This document shows positions 1 to 6,794 of a stretch of 33,209 bases of DNA, piece by piece. The DNA comes from PCC-6802 sp031388585. Its GTDB lineage: Bacteria; Cyanobacteriota; Cyanobacteriia; Pseudanabaenales; Pseudanabaenaceae. Below the pieces are notes generated by a model that was not told the origin of the DNA, ran no database searches, and worked only from the letters and a program-made list of their open reading frames with translations. The stretch spans positions 1 to 33,209 of the forward strand of contig JANMRU010000255.1 in the NCBI GenBank assembly GCA_031388585.1, read 5' to 3'. Position numbers and translations under genes: made by a program. Within the stretch, counting starts at the first letter, position 1. Each line of letters opens with the position of its first letter.

Positions 1-1
1 C

Positions 2-973
2 ATTTATCGTTTCCGTGAGAAAGGACGAGGAGTTGTAGTAGCAGAGTCAGTCGATAGTGAGTACACGCCCAAGCTCGGCATATCCGTAAATATAGATTGC
101 TTGGGGGCAAATATTGAAGCATTTAGTCGAGGAGAGTACCATGTTATCCACGATATTGAATCCGCCAACCTTGGTAATGACACTTTGCAATTGTTAAAAC
201 AAGGACAAGTTAAATCGCGTCTTGCTGTTCCCATTCTTATAGAAGATAAAGCAGAGGATAGCAAATCTCAAACTTCACCAAAGCAAGCGTGGGGACTATT
301 AGTAGCCAATCACTGCTCTAAGGTGCATCACTGGCATCGCCAGGAAATTAACTTGCTAACGGCGATCGCAACCCAAGTTGCGATCGCCATCCGTCAGGCG
401 CAGCTATATGCCAGATTAGAAGCAAGTAAGCGTCAGTTAGAGAAATCAAATCGCGAGTTACTCAGACTTGCCTCTATGGATTGGCTTACCCAAACCGCCA
501 ACCGCTTGCGATTTGATGAATGCATTAATCAGGAATGGCGACAAATGGCGCGTGAAAATGCTTGTATTGCCCTGATTATGGGCGATATTGACTATTTCAA
601 AGCCTACAATGACACCTATGGTCATCCAGAGGGCGATCGCTGTTTACAAAAAGTGGCAAAGGCAATTACTAAAACCGTGAAGCGGCCTAGGGATCTCGTC
701 GCTCGTTACGGGGGTGAGGAGTTTGTGATTATTTTGCCTACGACCGACATCGAGGGCGCAAATTTCATCGCCGAGCAGATCAGAGCTAGTGTCAAAGCTC
801 TAAAAATTGAGCATGAAGAGTCCCCAATCGATCGCTATGTCACGATTAGTTTAGGTGTAGCAGCCATGACACCTCCAGTCGGCTCCCCTCCATCAGTGCT
901 GATTGCTGCTGCAGACTATGCTCTTTATGAGGCTATAGGCAGAGGGCGCGATCGCATATATAGCATTGGTTAA
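2..973 (+). CDS. GAF-GGDEF diguanylate cyclase, 5'-truncated by window edge
   Basis: Probably makes the second messenger cyclic di-GMP from two GTP. The frame is open from base 2, so the gene begins before the window; a TTG near base 101 is internal, not a start. The first ~135 codons look like the C-terminal part of a GAF sensor domain of the kind common in cyanobacterial sensors (VAESV, SRLAVPI, WGLLVANHC). A helical linker follows, then a full GGDEF domain. The active-site motif RYGGEEF lies near bases 703-723. An RPRD sequence five residues before GGEEF matches the RxxD product-inhibition site, so feedback control by c-di-GMP is likely. No membrane segment is visible in the part seen. The enzyme class is well supported. 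The signal sensed by the GAF domain is unknown. Confidence 0.9.
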   Translation: MYRFREKGRGVVVAESVDSEYTPKLGISVNIDCLGANIEAFSRGEYHVIHDIESANLGNDTLQLLKQGQVKSRLAVPILIEDKAEDSKSQTSPKQAWGLLVANHCSKVHHWHRQEINLLTAIATQVAIAIRQAQLYARLEASKRQLEKSNRELLRLASMDWLTQTANRLRFDECINQEWRQMARENACIALIMGDIDYFKAYNDTYGHPEGDRCLQKVAKAITKTVKRPRDLVARYGGEEFVIILPTTDIEGANFIAEQIRASVKALKIEHEESPIDRYVTISLGVAAMTPPVGSPPSVLIAAADYALYEAIGRGRDRIYSIG

Positions 974-1009
974 TTGCATTACCTAATCGCATCCCGATTG
1001 CTCAGAGAT

Positions 1010-1046
1010 CTAGGGGAGGCGATCGTGGTTCTAAATCAACCCCTAG
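1010..1046. terminator. weak hairpin after the GGDEF gene
   Basis: CTAGGGG at 1010-1016 pairs with CCCCTAG at 1040-1046 across a 23-nt loop, 37 bases past the diguanylate cyclase stop. No T-run follows. It may be a weak terminator or a chance inverted repeat. Confidence 0.2.
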
Positions 1047-1099
1047 GCTAAATAGGTAATATGTGATAATTAATACTCCATAAATCTAATTTTTGTCCC

Positions 1100-2311
1100 A
1101 TGAATATCCTGGTTCTAACCTGGGAATTCCCCCCACGTATTATTGGAGGCATTTCACGCCACGTGGCGGAGCTTTATCCTGAGTTGGTAAAGCTAGGACA
1201 CAATATCAATCTAATCACCGTACAGGTTGGTGGAGTTAGCGACTACGAGATCGTTGAAGGTATAACAGTTCATCGCGTTCCAGTAGTTGGCGATGCCGAT
1301 TTTTTCGGCTGGGTCAAGAATATGAACGAGAGTATGGTGACATGTGCGACTAAACTACTTGGCGAGCATAGCTTCGATCTGATCCATGCCCATGATTGGC
1401 TAGTCAGTGAAGCTGCTACCCATCTGCGACAGCAATATCATCTACCTTTAGTTGCCACCATTCACGCCACCGAGTATGGCCGCTATAACGGCATACATAC
1501 TAATATGCAAAGATATATTCACGATCAAGAAGTCTTTCTCGCTGCTGAAGCCCAGCGCGTCATTGTTTGTACTAAATATATGCAGAGCGAGCTGGAACGC
1601 GCCTTAAATTGCCATGCAACTAAAGTAGATATCGTCTACAACGGACTCAGTCTAGAACGCGCCACGCGATCGCAACATATGGATTTTGATCGCGCCATGT
1701 TTCGCAGTCAGTTTGCTGAGCCTGACGAGCAGATTGTTTACTATGTTGGCCGACTCACCCACGAGAAAGGAATCTTCTTGTTGCTGAACGCTGCCCCTAA
1801 GGTAGTTGCAGAAACCAATGGCAAAGTCAAGTTTGTGATTATTGGTTCTGGCGATGCCTATTCAATCCTATTGCAGCGTCAGGCATGGGATCTAGGTCTA
1901 TCTCACAGGGTATTGTTTACTGGCTTCATGTCAGATGAGGACCTGAGCAAATTCCAAACAATTGCCGATTGTGCGGTTTTTCCCAGCCTTTACGAACCAT
2001 TCGGGATTGTTGCACTGGAGAGCTTTGCAGCTAAAGTTCCTGTTGTGGTATCTGATACAGGCGGTATGCCCGAAGTTGTGCGAGATGGCCTCACAGGGAT
2101 AGTTACTAAAGTAAACAACAGTGATTCGTTAGCCGAAGGTATTCTCGAAGTTTTGCAAAATCCTGAAAATGGCAAGAAACTAATAGAAAATGCTCAGTTT
2201 GATCTTAAAGAGCGCTTTGCTTGGCCTCGCTTAGCAAAACAAACCGAGAATGTTTATCAAAATGTACTGGCCCAGATCGAGCAAATTGTCGTAGGTAGAC
2301 CATCCGCGTAA
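1100..2311 (+). CDS. GT4-family glycosyltransferase (glycogen-synthase-like)
   Basis: Predicted retaining GT-B fold glycosyltransferase of 403 residues that transfers a sugar from a nucleotide donor. The N-terminus (LTWEFPPRIIGGISRHV) is the donor/acceptor loop typical of GT4/GT5 enzymes, with the Gly-Gly seen in glycogen and sucrose synthase relatives. HAHDWL near residue 97 and HATEYGR near 142 belong to the N-domain. YVGRLTHEKG near 215 begins the C-domain. EPFGIVALE near 300 is the E-x7-E donor-binding signature. No signal peptide is seen, so it is likely cytosolic or membrane-peripheral. At 403 residues it is shorter than canonical GlgA (about 475-490), so true glycogen synthase is less likely than a GT4 enzyme of cell-envelope or storage sugar metabolism. 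Substrate cannot be read from sequence. Confidence 0.85.
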   Translation: MNILVLTWEFPPRIIGGISRHVAELYPELVKLGHNINLITVQVGGVSDYEIVEGITVHRVPVVGDADFFGWVKNMNESMVTCATKLLGEHSFDLIHAHDWLVSEAATHLRQQYHLPLVATIHATEYGRYNGIHTNMQRYIHDQEVFLAAEAQRVIVCTKYMQSELERALNCHATKVDIVYNGLSLERATRSQHMDFDRAMFRSQFAEPDEQIVYYVGRLTHEKGIFLLLNAAPKVVAETNGKVKFVIIGSGDAYSILLQRQAWDLGLSHRVLFTGFMSDEDLSKFQTIADCAVFPSLYEPFGIVALESFAAKVPVVVSDTGGMPEVVRDGLTGIVTKVNNSDSLAEGILEVLQNPENGKKLIENAQFDLKERFAWPRLAKQTENVYQNVLAQIEQIVVGRPSA

Positions 2312-2425
2312 AAGTTTCTATGGAAGAGCCCATGCAAAAAATTCATAGGGCGCAGCAATAAAGATATATGATGGTCAGTGGTTTAAAAAACTTAATGCCA
2401 TTTTGCGCTTTGACCTAGTGACAGG

Positions 2426-2461
2426 TAGCCTTATAGCTGAACGCTAAGAGCTATTAGGCTA
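2426..2461. promoter_or_regulatory. hairpin in the leader region of the ATP synthase gamma gene
   Basis: TAGCCTTATAGCT (2426-2438) and AGCTATTAGGCTA (2449-2461) form a 13-bp stem with one mismatch and a 10-nt loop, about 72 bases before the gamma subunit ATG. It is followed by AAAAACGG rather than a T-run. It could be the terminator of the upstream glycosyltransferase gene, a leader structure, or both. Confidence 0.4.
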
Positions 2462-2533
2462 AAAACGGAGCCGCAAGATGGTTTGGTATTAATTTCCCAA
2501 CGTTGTTCTTAACACTTTTACAGCATTTGACTC

Positions 2534-3481
2534 ATGCCAAACCTCAAGAATATTCGCGATCGCATTAGCAGCGTTAAAAACACACGTAAAATCACTGAGG
2601 CAATGCGTCTAGTCGCTGCGGCCAAGGTGAGAAGAGCCCAGCAGCAAGTACTCGCTACTCGTCCCTTTGCAGATCGTCTTGCTCAAGTTATCTATCGCCT
2701 GCAAACACGACTGCGGTTTGAGGATGTCAATTTGCCATTGCTCCAAAAACGTACTGTTAAGAATGTAGGCATTGTAGTTATATCGGGCGATCGCGGTCTG
2801 TGTGGAGGTTACAACTCCAACGTTATTCGCCGCGCGGAGAACCGTGCCAAGGAATTAAGCGCACAAGGCATAGGCTATCAATATATTCTGATCGGTCGTA
2901 AAGCGATCCAATATTTTACTCGTCGCGAGCAGCCCATCGAAGCCACCTACAGCGGACTCGATCAAGTTCCTAATGCCACAGAAGCAAACCAAATCGTTGA
3001 TGAGATGACTTCTGCTTTTCTGGCTGAACGCATCGATCGAGTAGAACTAGTTTATACGCGCTTTGTCTCGCTGATTAGTTCTAAGCCAGTGATCCAAACT
3101 CTGTTACCTCTAAACCCTCAGGGGCTGGAACCAACCGATGATGAAATTTTTCGCATGATCGTTCGGGGCGGCCAGTTCCAAGTCGAACGTGAGAAAGTAG
3201 AAACCACAGTCAAAGAGTTGCCAAGCGATATGATCTTCGAGCAAGATCCCTTGCAAATACTAAATTCTTTACTGCCGCTCTACCTTGGGAATCAGTTGCT
3301 CCGAGCATTGCAAGAGTCAGCTGCTAGCGAGCTAGCTTCACGGATGACCGCGATGAATAACGCCAGCGAAAACGCCAACGATCTGGTGAAGAGTCTAACC
3401 CTGGTATATAACAAAGCCAGACAAGCCAGCATTACACAGGAAATTCTGGAAGTTGTTGGCGGTGCTGAAGCCCTCAACTAA
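2534..3481 (+). CDS. atpC: F0F1 ATP synthase gamma subunit
   Basis: Central rotor stalk of the thylakoid/plasma-membrane ATP synthase, coupling proton flow through the c-ring to catalysis in the alpha3-beta3 head. The 315-residue product begins with NLKNIRDRISSVKNTRKITEAM and ends with a matching C-terminal helix (NKARQASITQEILEVVGGAEAL); these two helices form the coiled-coil shaft. ISGDRGLCGGYNSNV near residue 84 is a family hallmark. The segment around residues 198-235 (NPQGLEPTDDEIFRMIVRGGQFQVE) is the extra insertion of cyanobacterial and chloroplast gamma subunits. It lacks the regulatory Cys pair of plant gamma, as expected for cyanobacteria. The gene stands apart from other atp genes here. 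The name atpG is also used. Confidence 0.97.
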   Translation: MPNLKNIRDRISSVKNTRKITEAMRLVAAAKVRRAQQQVLATRPFADRLAQVIYRLQTRLRFEDVNLPLLQKRTVKNVGIVVISGDRGLCGGYNSNVIRRAENRAKELSAQGIGYQYILIGRKAIQYFTRREQPIEATYSGLDQVPNATEANQIVDEMTSAFLAERIDRVELVYTRFVSLISSKPVIQTLLPLNPQGLEPTDDEIFRMIVRGGQFQVEREKVETTVKELPSDMIFEQDPLQILNSLLPLYLGNQLLRALQESAASELASRMTAMNNASENANDLVKSLTLVYNKARQASITQEILEVVGGAEALN

Positions 3482-3524
3482 CTTTTTTGCGTTTCTCAGG
3501 GTTTCTCCGCAGGTTAATTGAATG

Positions 3525-3637
3525 TTACGAGGAATGATTTCAAGCAAGAATTAAATGGGGAGTTTGAGGGCTGCGCCCTCAATTGGGGCATAGCCCCAAA
3601 CCCCTTCAAATATGGATCTTCTTTTAGTTCTACGTAA
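3525..3637. repeat. dispersed MITE-like repeat, family A, copy 1
   Basis: About 113 bp lying between the convergent gamma subunit gene and the Tyr-rich protein gene. It closely matches 27530-27643 in the same orientation. The ends are imperfect inverted repeats: TTACGAGGAATGA on the left and, read from the other strand, TTACGTAGAACTA on the right. The core folds as a possible three-way junction. An outer stem pairs GGGGAGTTTG with CAAACCCC. Two inner hairpins are AGGGC-TGC-GCCCT and TTGGGGC-ATA-GCCCCAA. No coding capacity is seen. A non-autonomous mobile element or exported structured repeat is inferred. Confidence 0.7.
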
Positions 3638-3649
3638 GGTAAGTAAATA

Positions 3650-3682
3650 AATCCCCGTCTTCTCAAATCGAAGACGGGGATT
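3650..3682. terminator. strong bidirectional hairpin between convergent genes
   Basis: AATCCCCGTCTTC (3650-3662) and GAAGACGGGGATT (3670-3682) form a perfect 13-bp stem with a 7-nt loop, followed on the plus strand by TGCTTATTTG. It sits 20 bases past the stop of the minus-strand Tyr-rich gene and after the gamma subunit gene, so it probably ends transcription from one or both sides. Confidence 0.65.
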
Positions 3683-3701
3683 TGCTTATTTGACCACATA
3701 C

Positions 3702-4082
3702 TTAGTAGCGCCACCGAGGTCTGTAATAGTTGCGATTGCTGCGATGGTGGTAGTAACCAGGCACTCTATACCTGGGAATAATATATGTGGGAGCGGGCAC
3801 GACATAAACCCGAGGTGCGTAAACCCTGGCAGGGTAATTATAGGCAGGGTATGAGTTATAGCTATAGGGATCGCGACGATAGTGTGTTGTATATGGATCG
3901 GGGGAATACCCAGGGTAATAATAATTATTTGAGTAAGGAGAACTCGATCCATATTGCAGGTATACATCCGTGTTACCCACCCGCACGGTTCCACCTACTA
4001 CAACATCTGCCTGAGCAGGTAGGGCGATTGCGGTAGAGGTCAATCCCGCAACTAAAGCTACGGTAGAGAGCAACTTTTTCAT
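3702..4082 (-). CDS. secreted Tyr/Pro/Arg-rich protein of unknown function
   Basis: A 126-residue protein with a clear signal peptide: MKK, then hydrophobic LLSTVALVAGLTSTAIA, then a signal peptidase I site after LPAQA (about residue 25). The mature part begins DVVVGGTVRVGNTDVYLQYG. From about residue 45 it becomes a low-complexity tail rich in Tyr, Pro, Ser, Asn and Arg (YSNNYYYPGYS, RPRWRY end). It is therefore likely periplasmic or outer-membrane associated. Cyanobacterial genomes hold many such short exported Tyr-rich proteins. I recognise no catalytic motif, and no neighbour explains the function. The overlapping plus-strand and second minus-strand frames here are shadows; the signal peptide favours this frame. 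Confidence 0.75.
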   Translation of the reverse strand: MKKLLSTVALVAGLTSTAIALPAQADVVVGGTVRVGNTDVYLQYGSSSPYSNNYYYPGYSPDPYTTHYRRDPYSYNSYPAYNYPARVYAPRVYVVPAPTYIIPRYRVPGYYHHRSNRNYYRPRWRY

Positions 4083-4286
4083 AAAAATCTTTCAACCTTT
4101 TTATATCTAGGCTTGCAGAGGTAGGCTAGTCTCAACATCTCCTCATACCGCAAAGGTCTACCTTCTATGTTCTATGGTACTTGCTAGATTTTGCTACTGG
4201 GATGCCGCATTTTAGATCGACATATTTTTTAACTAATTTTGAAGCGATCGCTAATAAAAACAAATATCTAGACCTTAGGCTTACCG

Positions 4287-4413
4287 GCTAACGTGTACAC
4301 ATATCTCTAAAAAGACTGAAGATTCTGGGTTAGATCCCCCCAACCCCCTTAACAAGGGGGTTGGGGGGATCTAAAGCGTCAAACGAAACAGATAACTTGT
4401 GTGTACACCGTAG
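4287..4413. mobile_element. palindrome-centred MITE-like element flanked by 9-bp direct repeats
   Basis: GGCTTACCG occurs at 4278-4286 and again at 4414-4422, directly flanking 127 bp. The element ends are inverted: CTAACGTGTACACA on the left and, on the opposite strand, CTACGGTGTACACA on the right. In the middle is a perfect 21-bp inverted repeat (4330-4350 and 4354-4374, beginning TTAGATCCCCCCAA) around the loop AAC. There is no open frame. Terminal repeats plus a flanking duplication suggest a small transposon moved by a transposase that duplicates 9 bp; the family is not identifiable from the ends alone. The rest of 4083-4588 is AT-rich intergenic DNA with no gene seen. Confidence 0.65.
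4330..4374. repeat. perfect 21-bp stem hairpin (C/G-run palindrome)
   Basis: Two exactly complementary 21-nt arms separated by AAC. The arms carry runs of six and five C (or G). Similar GATCCCCCC...GGGGGGATC palindromes are widespread in cyanobacterial intergenic DNA. It would form a very stable hairpin in RNA or a cruciform in DNA. Confidence 0.85.
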
Positions 4414-4588
4414 GGCTTACCGAATAAGGCAACAACGATTTTTTCTTGATATTTAGTTGCAATTCTTCAGGATTGCCAAACCTGAGAGCATGTAAACTTA
4501 TTTGTTGCGATGGGTAACATAATGCCTAAATGCTGTTTCGCTTAATCGTCAATTAAACATCCTAAGTTCTCAAGAAACTCTTACATTT

Positions 4589-4819
4589 ATGCAAAAAATC
4601 TACTCGGAAATGCTAGAAGTCTCGCAAGATCCCAACCTAAGTCTCTATATTGGAATTTGCGCGGGCATTAGTGTCACTTTGTTCACCATTGCCTTCCTCA
4701 TAAAGATTAGAGAACAGCAAAGCGCAAGAAAAGCCAGCTTGGCTCAGCGTAAACTCTCGCTCGAAATCCATTACAAATCAAGCCAACAGGAAGTTAAAGA
4801 AGTAGCTTCTGTTTCATAG
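4589..4819 (+). CDS. small single-pass membrane protein, unknown
   Basis: A 76-residue protein. A short N-terminal part (MQKIYSEMLEVSQDPNLS) is followed by one hydrophobic span at about residues 19-38 (LYIGICAGISVTLFTIAFLI). A charged, Lys/Arg/Gln-rich cytosolic tail follows (KIREQQSARKASLAQRK). The positive charge after the span predicts the N-terminus outside. I do not recognise the family. Regular codon use and a plausible ATG make it likely real, but no strong ribosome-binding site precedes it. A family B MITE begins 31 bases after its stop. Confidence 0.5.
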   Translation: MQKIYSEMLEVSQDPNLSLYIGICAGISVTLFTIAFLIKIREQQSARKASLAQRKLSLEIHYKSSQQEVKEVASVS

Positions 4820-4849
4820 TTAGCAATTCGGCCAATGCTGGCTGATTGC

Positions 4850-4956
4850 TAGTGGTCTGTCAAGAATTTTTTGATGGGTTGAAAACCCTCAAAAAATACA
4901 CACCAAAGACTCTCCAGCTCTGATTTACTAATAAACTAAAAGCTGACAGACTACTA
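4850..4956. mobile_element. IS630/mariner-type MITE, family B, copy 1
   Basis: A 107-bp element bounded by TA dinucleotides. The left end reads TAGTGGTCTGTCA and the right end, on the opposite strand, TAGTAGTCTGTCA (one difference). It matches 24837-24943, which has the same length and lies in the opposite orientation. Internally TTTTTTGATGGGTT and AACCCTCAAAAAA form a hairpin. TA target duplication is typical of IS630-Tc1-mariner elements. There is no coding capacity, so mobilisation in trans is inferred. The right TA is the T-A of the menB stop codon. Confidence 0.8.
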
Positions 4957-5784
4957 TGGCAGATTGGGGTATTTACGGAAATTAGGCTTGCGCTTCTCTA
5001 GAAAAGCTTGCTTGCCTTCGCGTGCTTCTTCCGTCATGTAAAACAGTAAAGTGGCATTACCTGCCAATTCCTGAATGCCTGCCTGCCCGTCACAGTCAGC
5101 ATTCATGGCTGCTTTGAGGCATCGAATTGCTAGCGGGCTTTTCTCTAAGATTTCCTGCGCCCATCCAATTCCTTCTGCTTCTAGTTGGGCGACTGGTACT
5201 ACCTTGTTGACTAAGCCCATGTCCATTGCTTCTTGAGCACTATACTGGCGGCACAAATACCAAATTTCTCTTGCTTTTTTCTGCCCGACAATCCGGGCAA
5301 GATAGGATGCACCAAAACCACCATCAAAGCTGCCTACCATCGGACCAGTTTGACCAAAGATGGCATTGTCAGCGGCGATCGTGAGGTCACATACTACATG
5401 TAATACGTGCCCGCCACCGATCGCGTACCCAGCTACCAGGGCAATTACTGGTTGGGGCATAGTGCGAATCAATCTTTGCAGATCCAAAACATTGAGACGC
5501 GGTACACCATTCTCTGAGATGTAGCCAGCTTCTCCTCTAATTTTTTGGTCACCACCCGAGCAAAAGGCATATTTCCCATCGGGGGTCGGCCCTGCACCAG
5601 TCAATAAAACCACACCAATGTCGGTATCTTCACGGGCATCTGTGAATGCTCTGATCATTTCCGAGATTGTCTGCGGGCGAAAAGCATTACGGACGTGAGG
5701 GCGATTTATTGTTACCTTAGCCATCCCATCAGCTTTGTGATACAAAATATCCTCAAAGCCGACAATCAACTCCCAGTTTGTCAT
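4954..5784 (-). CDS. menB: 1,4-dihydroxy-2-naphthoyl-CoA synthase
   Basis: Crotonase-fold enzyme that closes the second ring of o-succinylbenzoyl-CoA to give 1,4-dihydroxy-2-naphthoyl-CoA in phylloquinone synthesis, the quinone of photosystem I. The 276-residue length is normal. The oxyanion-hole segment CSGGDQ lies near residue 92 and GYAIGGGHVLHVVCDLTIAA near 136. QTGPMVGSFDGGFG near 162 carries the Gly seen in the bicarbonate-dependent MenB type. The C-terminus FRKYPNLP is intact for the family. The stop TAG is formed at the boundary of a MITE: T and A are the target TA and G is the element's outer base. The gene follows DUF2605 and DUF2973 genes on the same strand (32-base gap to the latter), possibly one transcript. 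Confidence 0.95.
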   Translation of the reverse strand: MTNWELIVGFEDILYHKADGMAKVTINRPHVRNAFRPQTISEMIRAFTDAREDTDIGVVLLTGAGPTPDGKYAFCSGGDQKIRGEAGYISENGVPRLNVLDLQRLIRTMPQPVIALVAGYAIGGGHVLHVVCDLTIAADNAIFGQTGPMVGSFDGGFGASYLARIVGQKKAREIWYLCRQYSAQEAMDMGLVNKVVPVAQLEAEGIGWAQEILEKSPLAIRCLKAAMNADCDGQAGIQELAGNATLLFYMTEEAREGKQAFLEKRKPNFRKYPNLP

Positions 5785-5816
5785 TTAATCTGCCTAGAAT
5801 TTGCCAAAGGGTGAAG

Positions 5817-6110
5817 TTAGCTATCCGAACCAGGGGAAGACTCGTATAATTCATCAAGGCGCAATCGCGCATCTTCTACACCCATTGAACGAATTACTAG
5901 TAATGGTTCATCAATGATATTACCATTCGCATCTAGCAGCTCAGGATGGATAAATTGGCGAGTTCTGGAGGAAGTTGCCTTTATTTTGTTGGTATAGCTG
6001 TTTTGACTTTTCGCTTCGTTCTGCGCGAGAGAAATCATGCTTCGAATCAGATTTGTGACTGCAAGCAGTGATAGAACGGTAAATGCAACTATGTAAATGA
6101 TATGCAACAT
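5817..6110 (-). CDS. DUF2973 family membrane-anchored protein
   Basis: A 97-residue protein. An N-terminal membrane span (LHIIYIVAFTVLSLLAVTNLI, about residues 2-22) precedes a soluble tail with the conserved stretch HPELLDANGNIIDEPLLVIRSMGVEDARLRLDELYESS split over residues 54-92. This arrangement is characteristic of the cyanobacterial DUF2973 family, whose function is unknown. It lies between the DUF2605 gene (74-base gap) and menB (32-base gap), all on the minus strand. DUF2605 and DUF2973 genes are often neighbours in cyanobacteria, which suggests a shared role, but this window does not show what that role is. Confidence 0.75.
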   Translation of the reverse strand: MLHIIYIVAFTVLSLLAVTNLIRSMISLAQNEAKSQNSYTNKIKATSSRTRQFIHPELLDANGNIIDEPLLVIRSMGVEDARLRLDELYESSPGSDS

Positions 6111-6184
6111 GGTTTGTAATATATATGGACTTAAATTTGAGACTAAATTGGCTTAAAAGTTGCTTGTTGATTAAAAGGTAATCT

Positions 6185-6505
6185 TTAGTTTGCCTTATTT
6201 TGACGGTAGCGCATACCGATAGCTTGACATTCTAGTAAAAGATGGTGCCAAGGCATAATCGTTGATACTTCTATTCCGACTTGTTTGCCAGTTGCCTCAT
6301 AGAGCATTGTTGCTACGCCTAACTCTTTGAGAGCATTTTCTATCCTAGACAACAAATTAGATTGTTCGGCCTCTGACATAAAATCTAATCTGTGAGCGCT
6401 AACTAGATCGAGCGATCGCCCTAACCAGTGACGAATATCCTCAAGCAGAGGCTCTAGAAGGCCTTGCAACAACTCAGACTCAGAAGATGATGGGATATTA
6501 CTCAT
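6185..6505 (-). CDS. DUF2605 family protein
   Basis: A 106-residue soluble, mostly helical protein. LLQGLLEPLLEDIRHWLGRS near residue 12 and the conserved C-terminal MPWHHLLLECQAIGMRYRQ near 84 are recognisable as the cyanobacterial DUF2605 family. No catalytic motif, signal peptide or membrane span is present. It is first in a likely minus-strand unit with the DUF2973 gene and menB. The 289-base gap upstream (6506-6794), shared with the divergent cysteine desulfurase, is very AT-rich and probably holds both promoters. Function is unknown. Confidence 0.75.
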   Translation of the reverse strand: MSNIPSSSESELLQGLLEPLLEDIRHWLGRSLDLVSAHRLDFMSEAEQSNLLSRIENALKELGVATMLYEATGKQVGIEVSTIMPWHHLLLECQAIGMRYRQNKAN

Positions 6506-6794
6506 GTGTGTTTGCTGCCTCTCTTAGCCAACTCTGCCAGTAAATTTATCCTTGTTTTAGTTGCGAGCTAACAAACATAAAACTTAGCTACGCTACCTAA
6601 ATTAAGATTTTGATATTTAGTGTGCTTATCTCTACTATTAATTATACAAAAAAATTGTTACTTTTCTTAATATTTTATCTAATTTTTTATTCCTGGGGTT
6701 GCAGGGGTTTCCTCACCCTAGCTAAAGCCGCTACTCTTCGAGCCAAGATTTGCAACCAGGCTTGGTAACATGCAGGTAGAGTGTTCTTGGAATT

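Noticed and set aside
1063..1076. NtcA-like site GTG-N8-TAC before the glycosyltransferase gene
   Set aside because: Only a partial match to GTA-N8-TAC and just 24 bases from the ATG, with no matching -10 element; chance in AT-rich DNA is likely.
3686..3994. Second minus-strand frame overlapping the Tyr-rich secreted protein
   Set aside because: The other frame has a clear signal peptide and cleavage site. This one is an Ile/Thr/Pro shadow created by the repeated Tyr codons.
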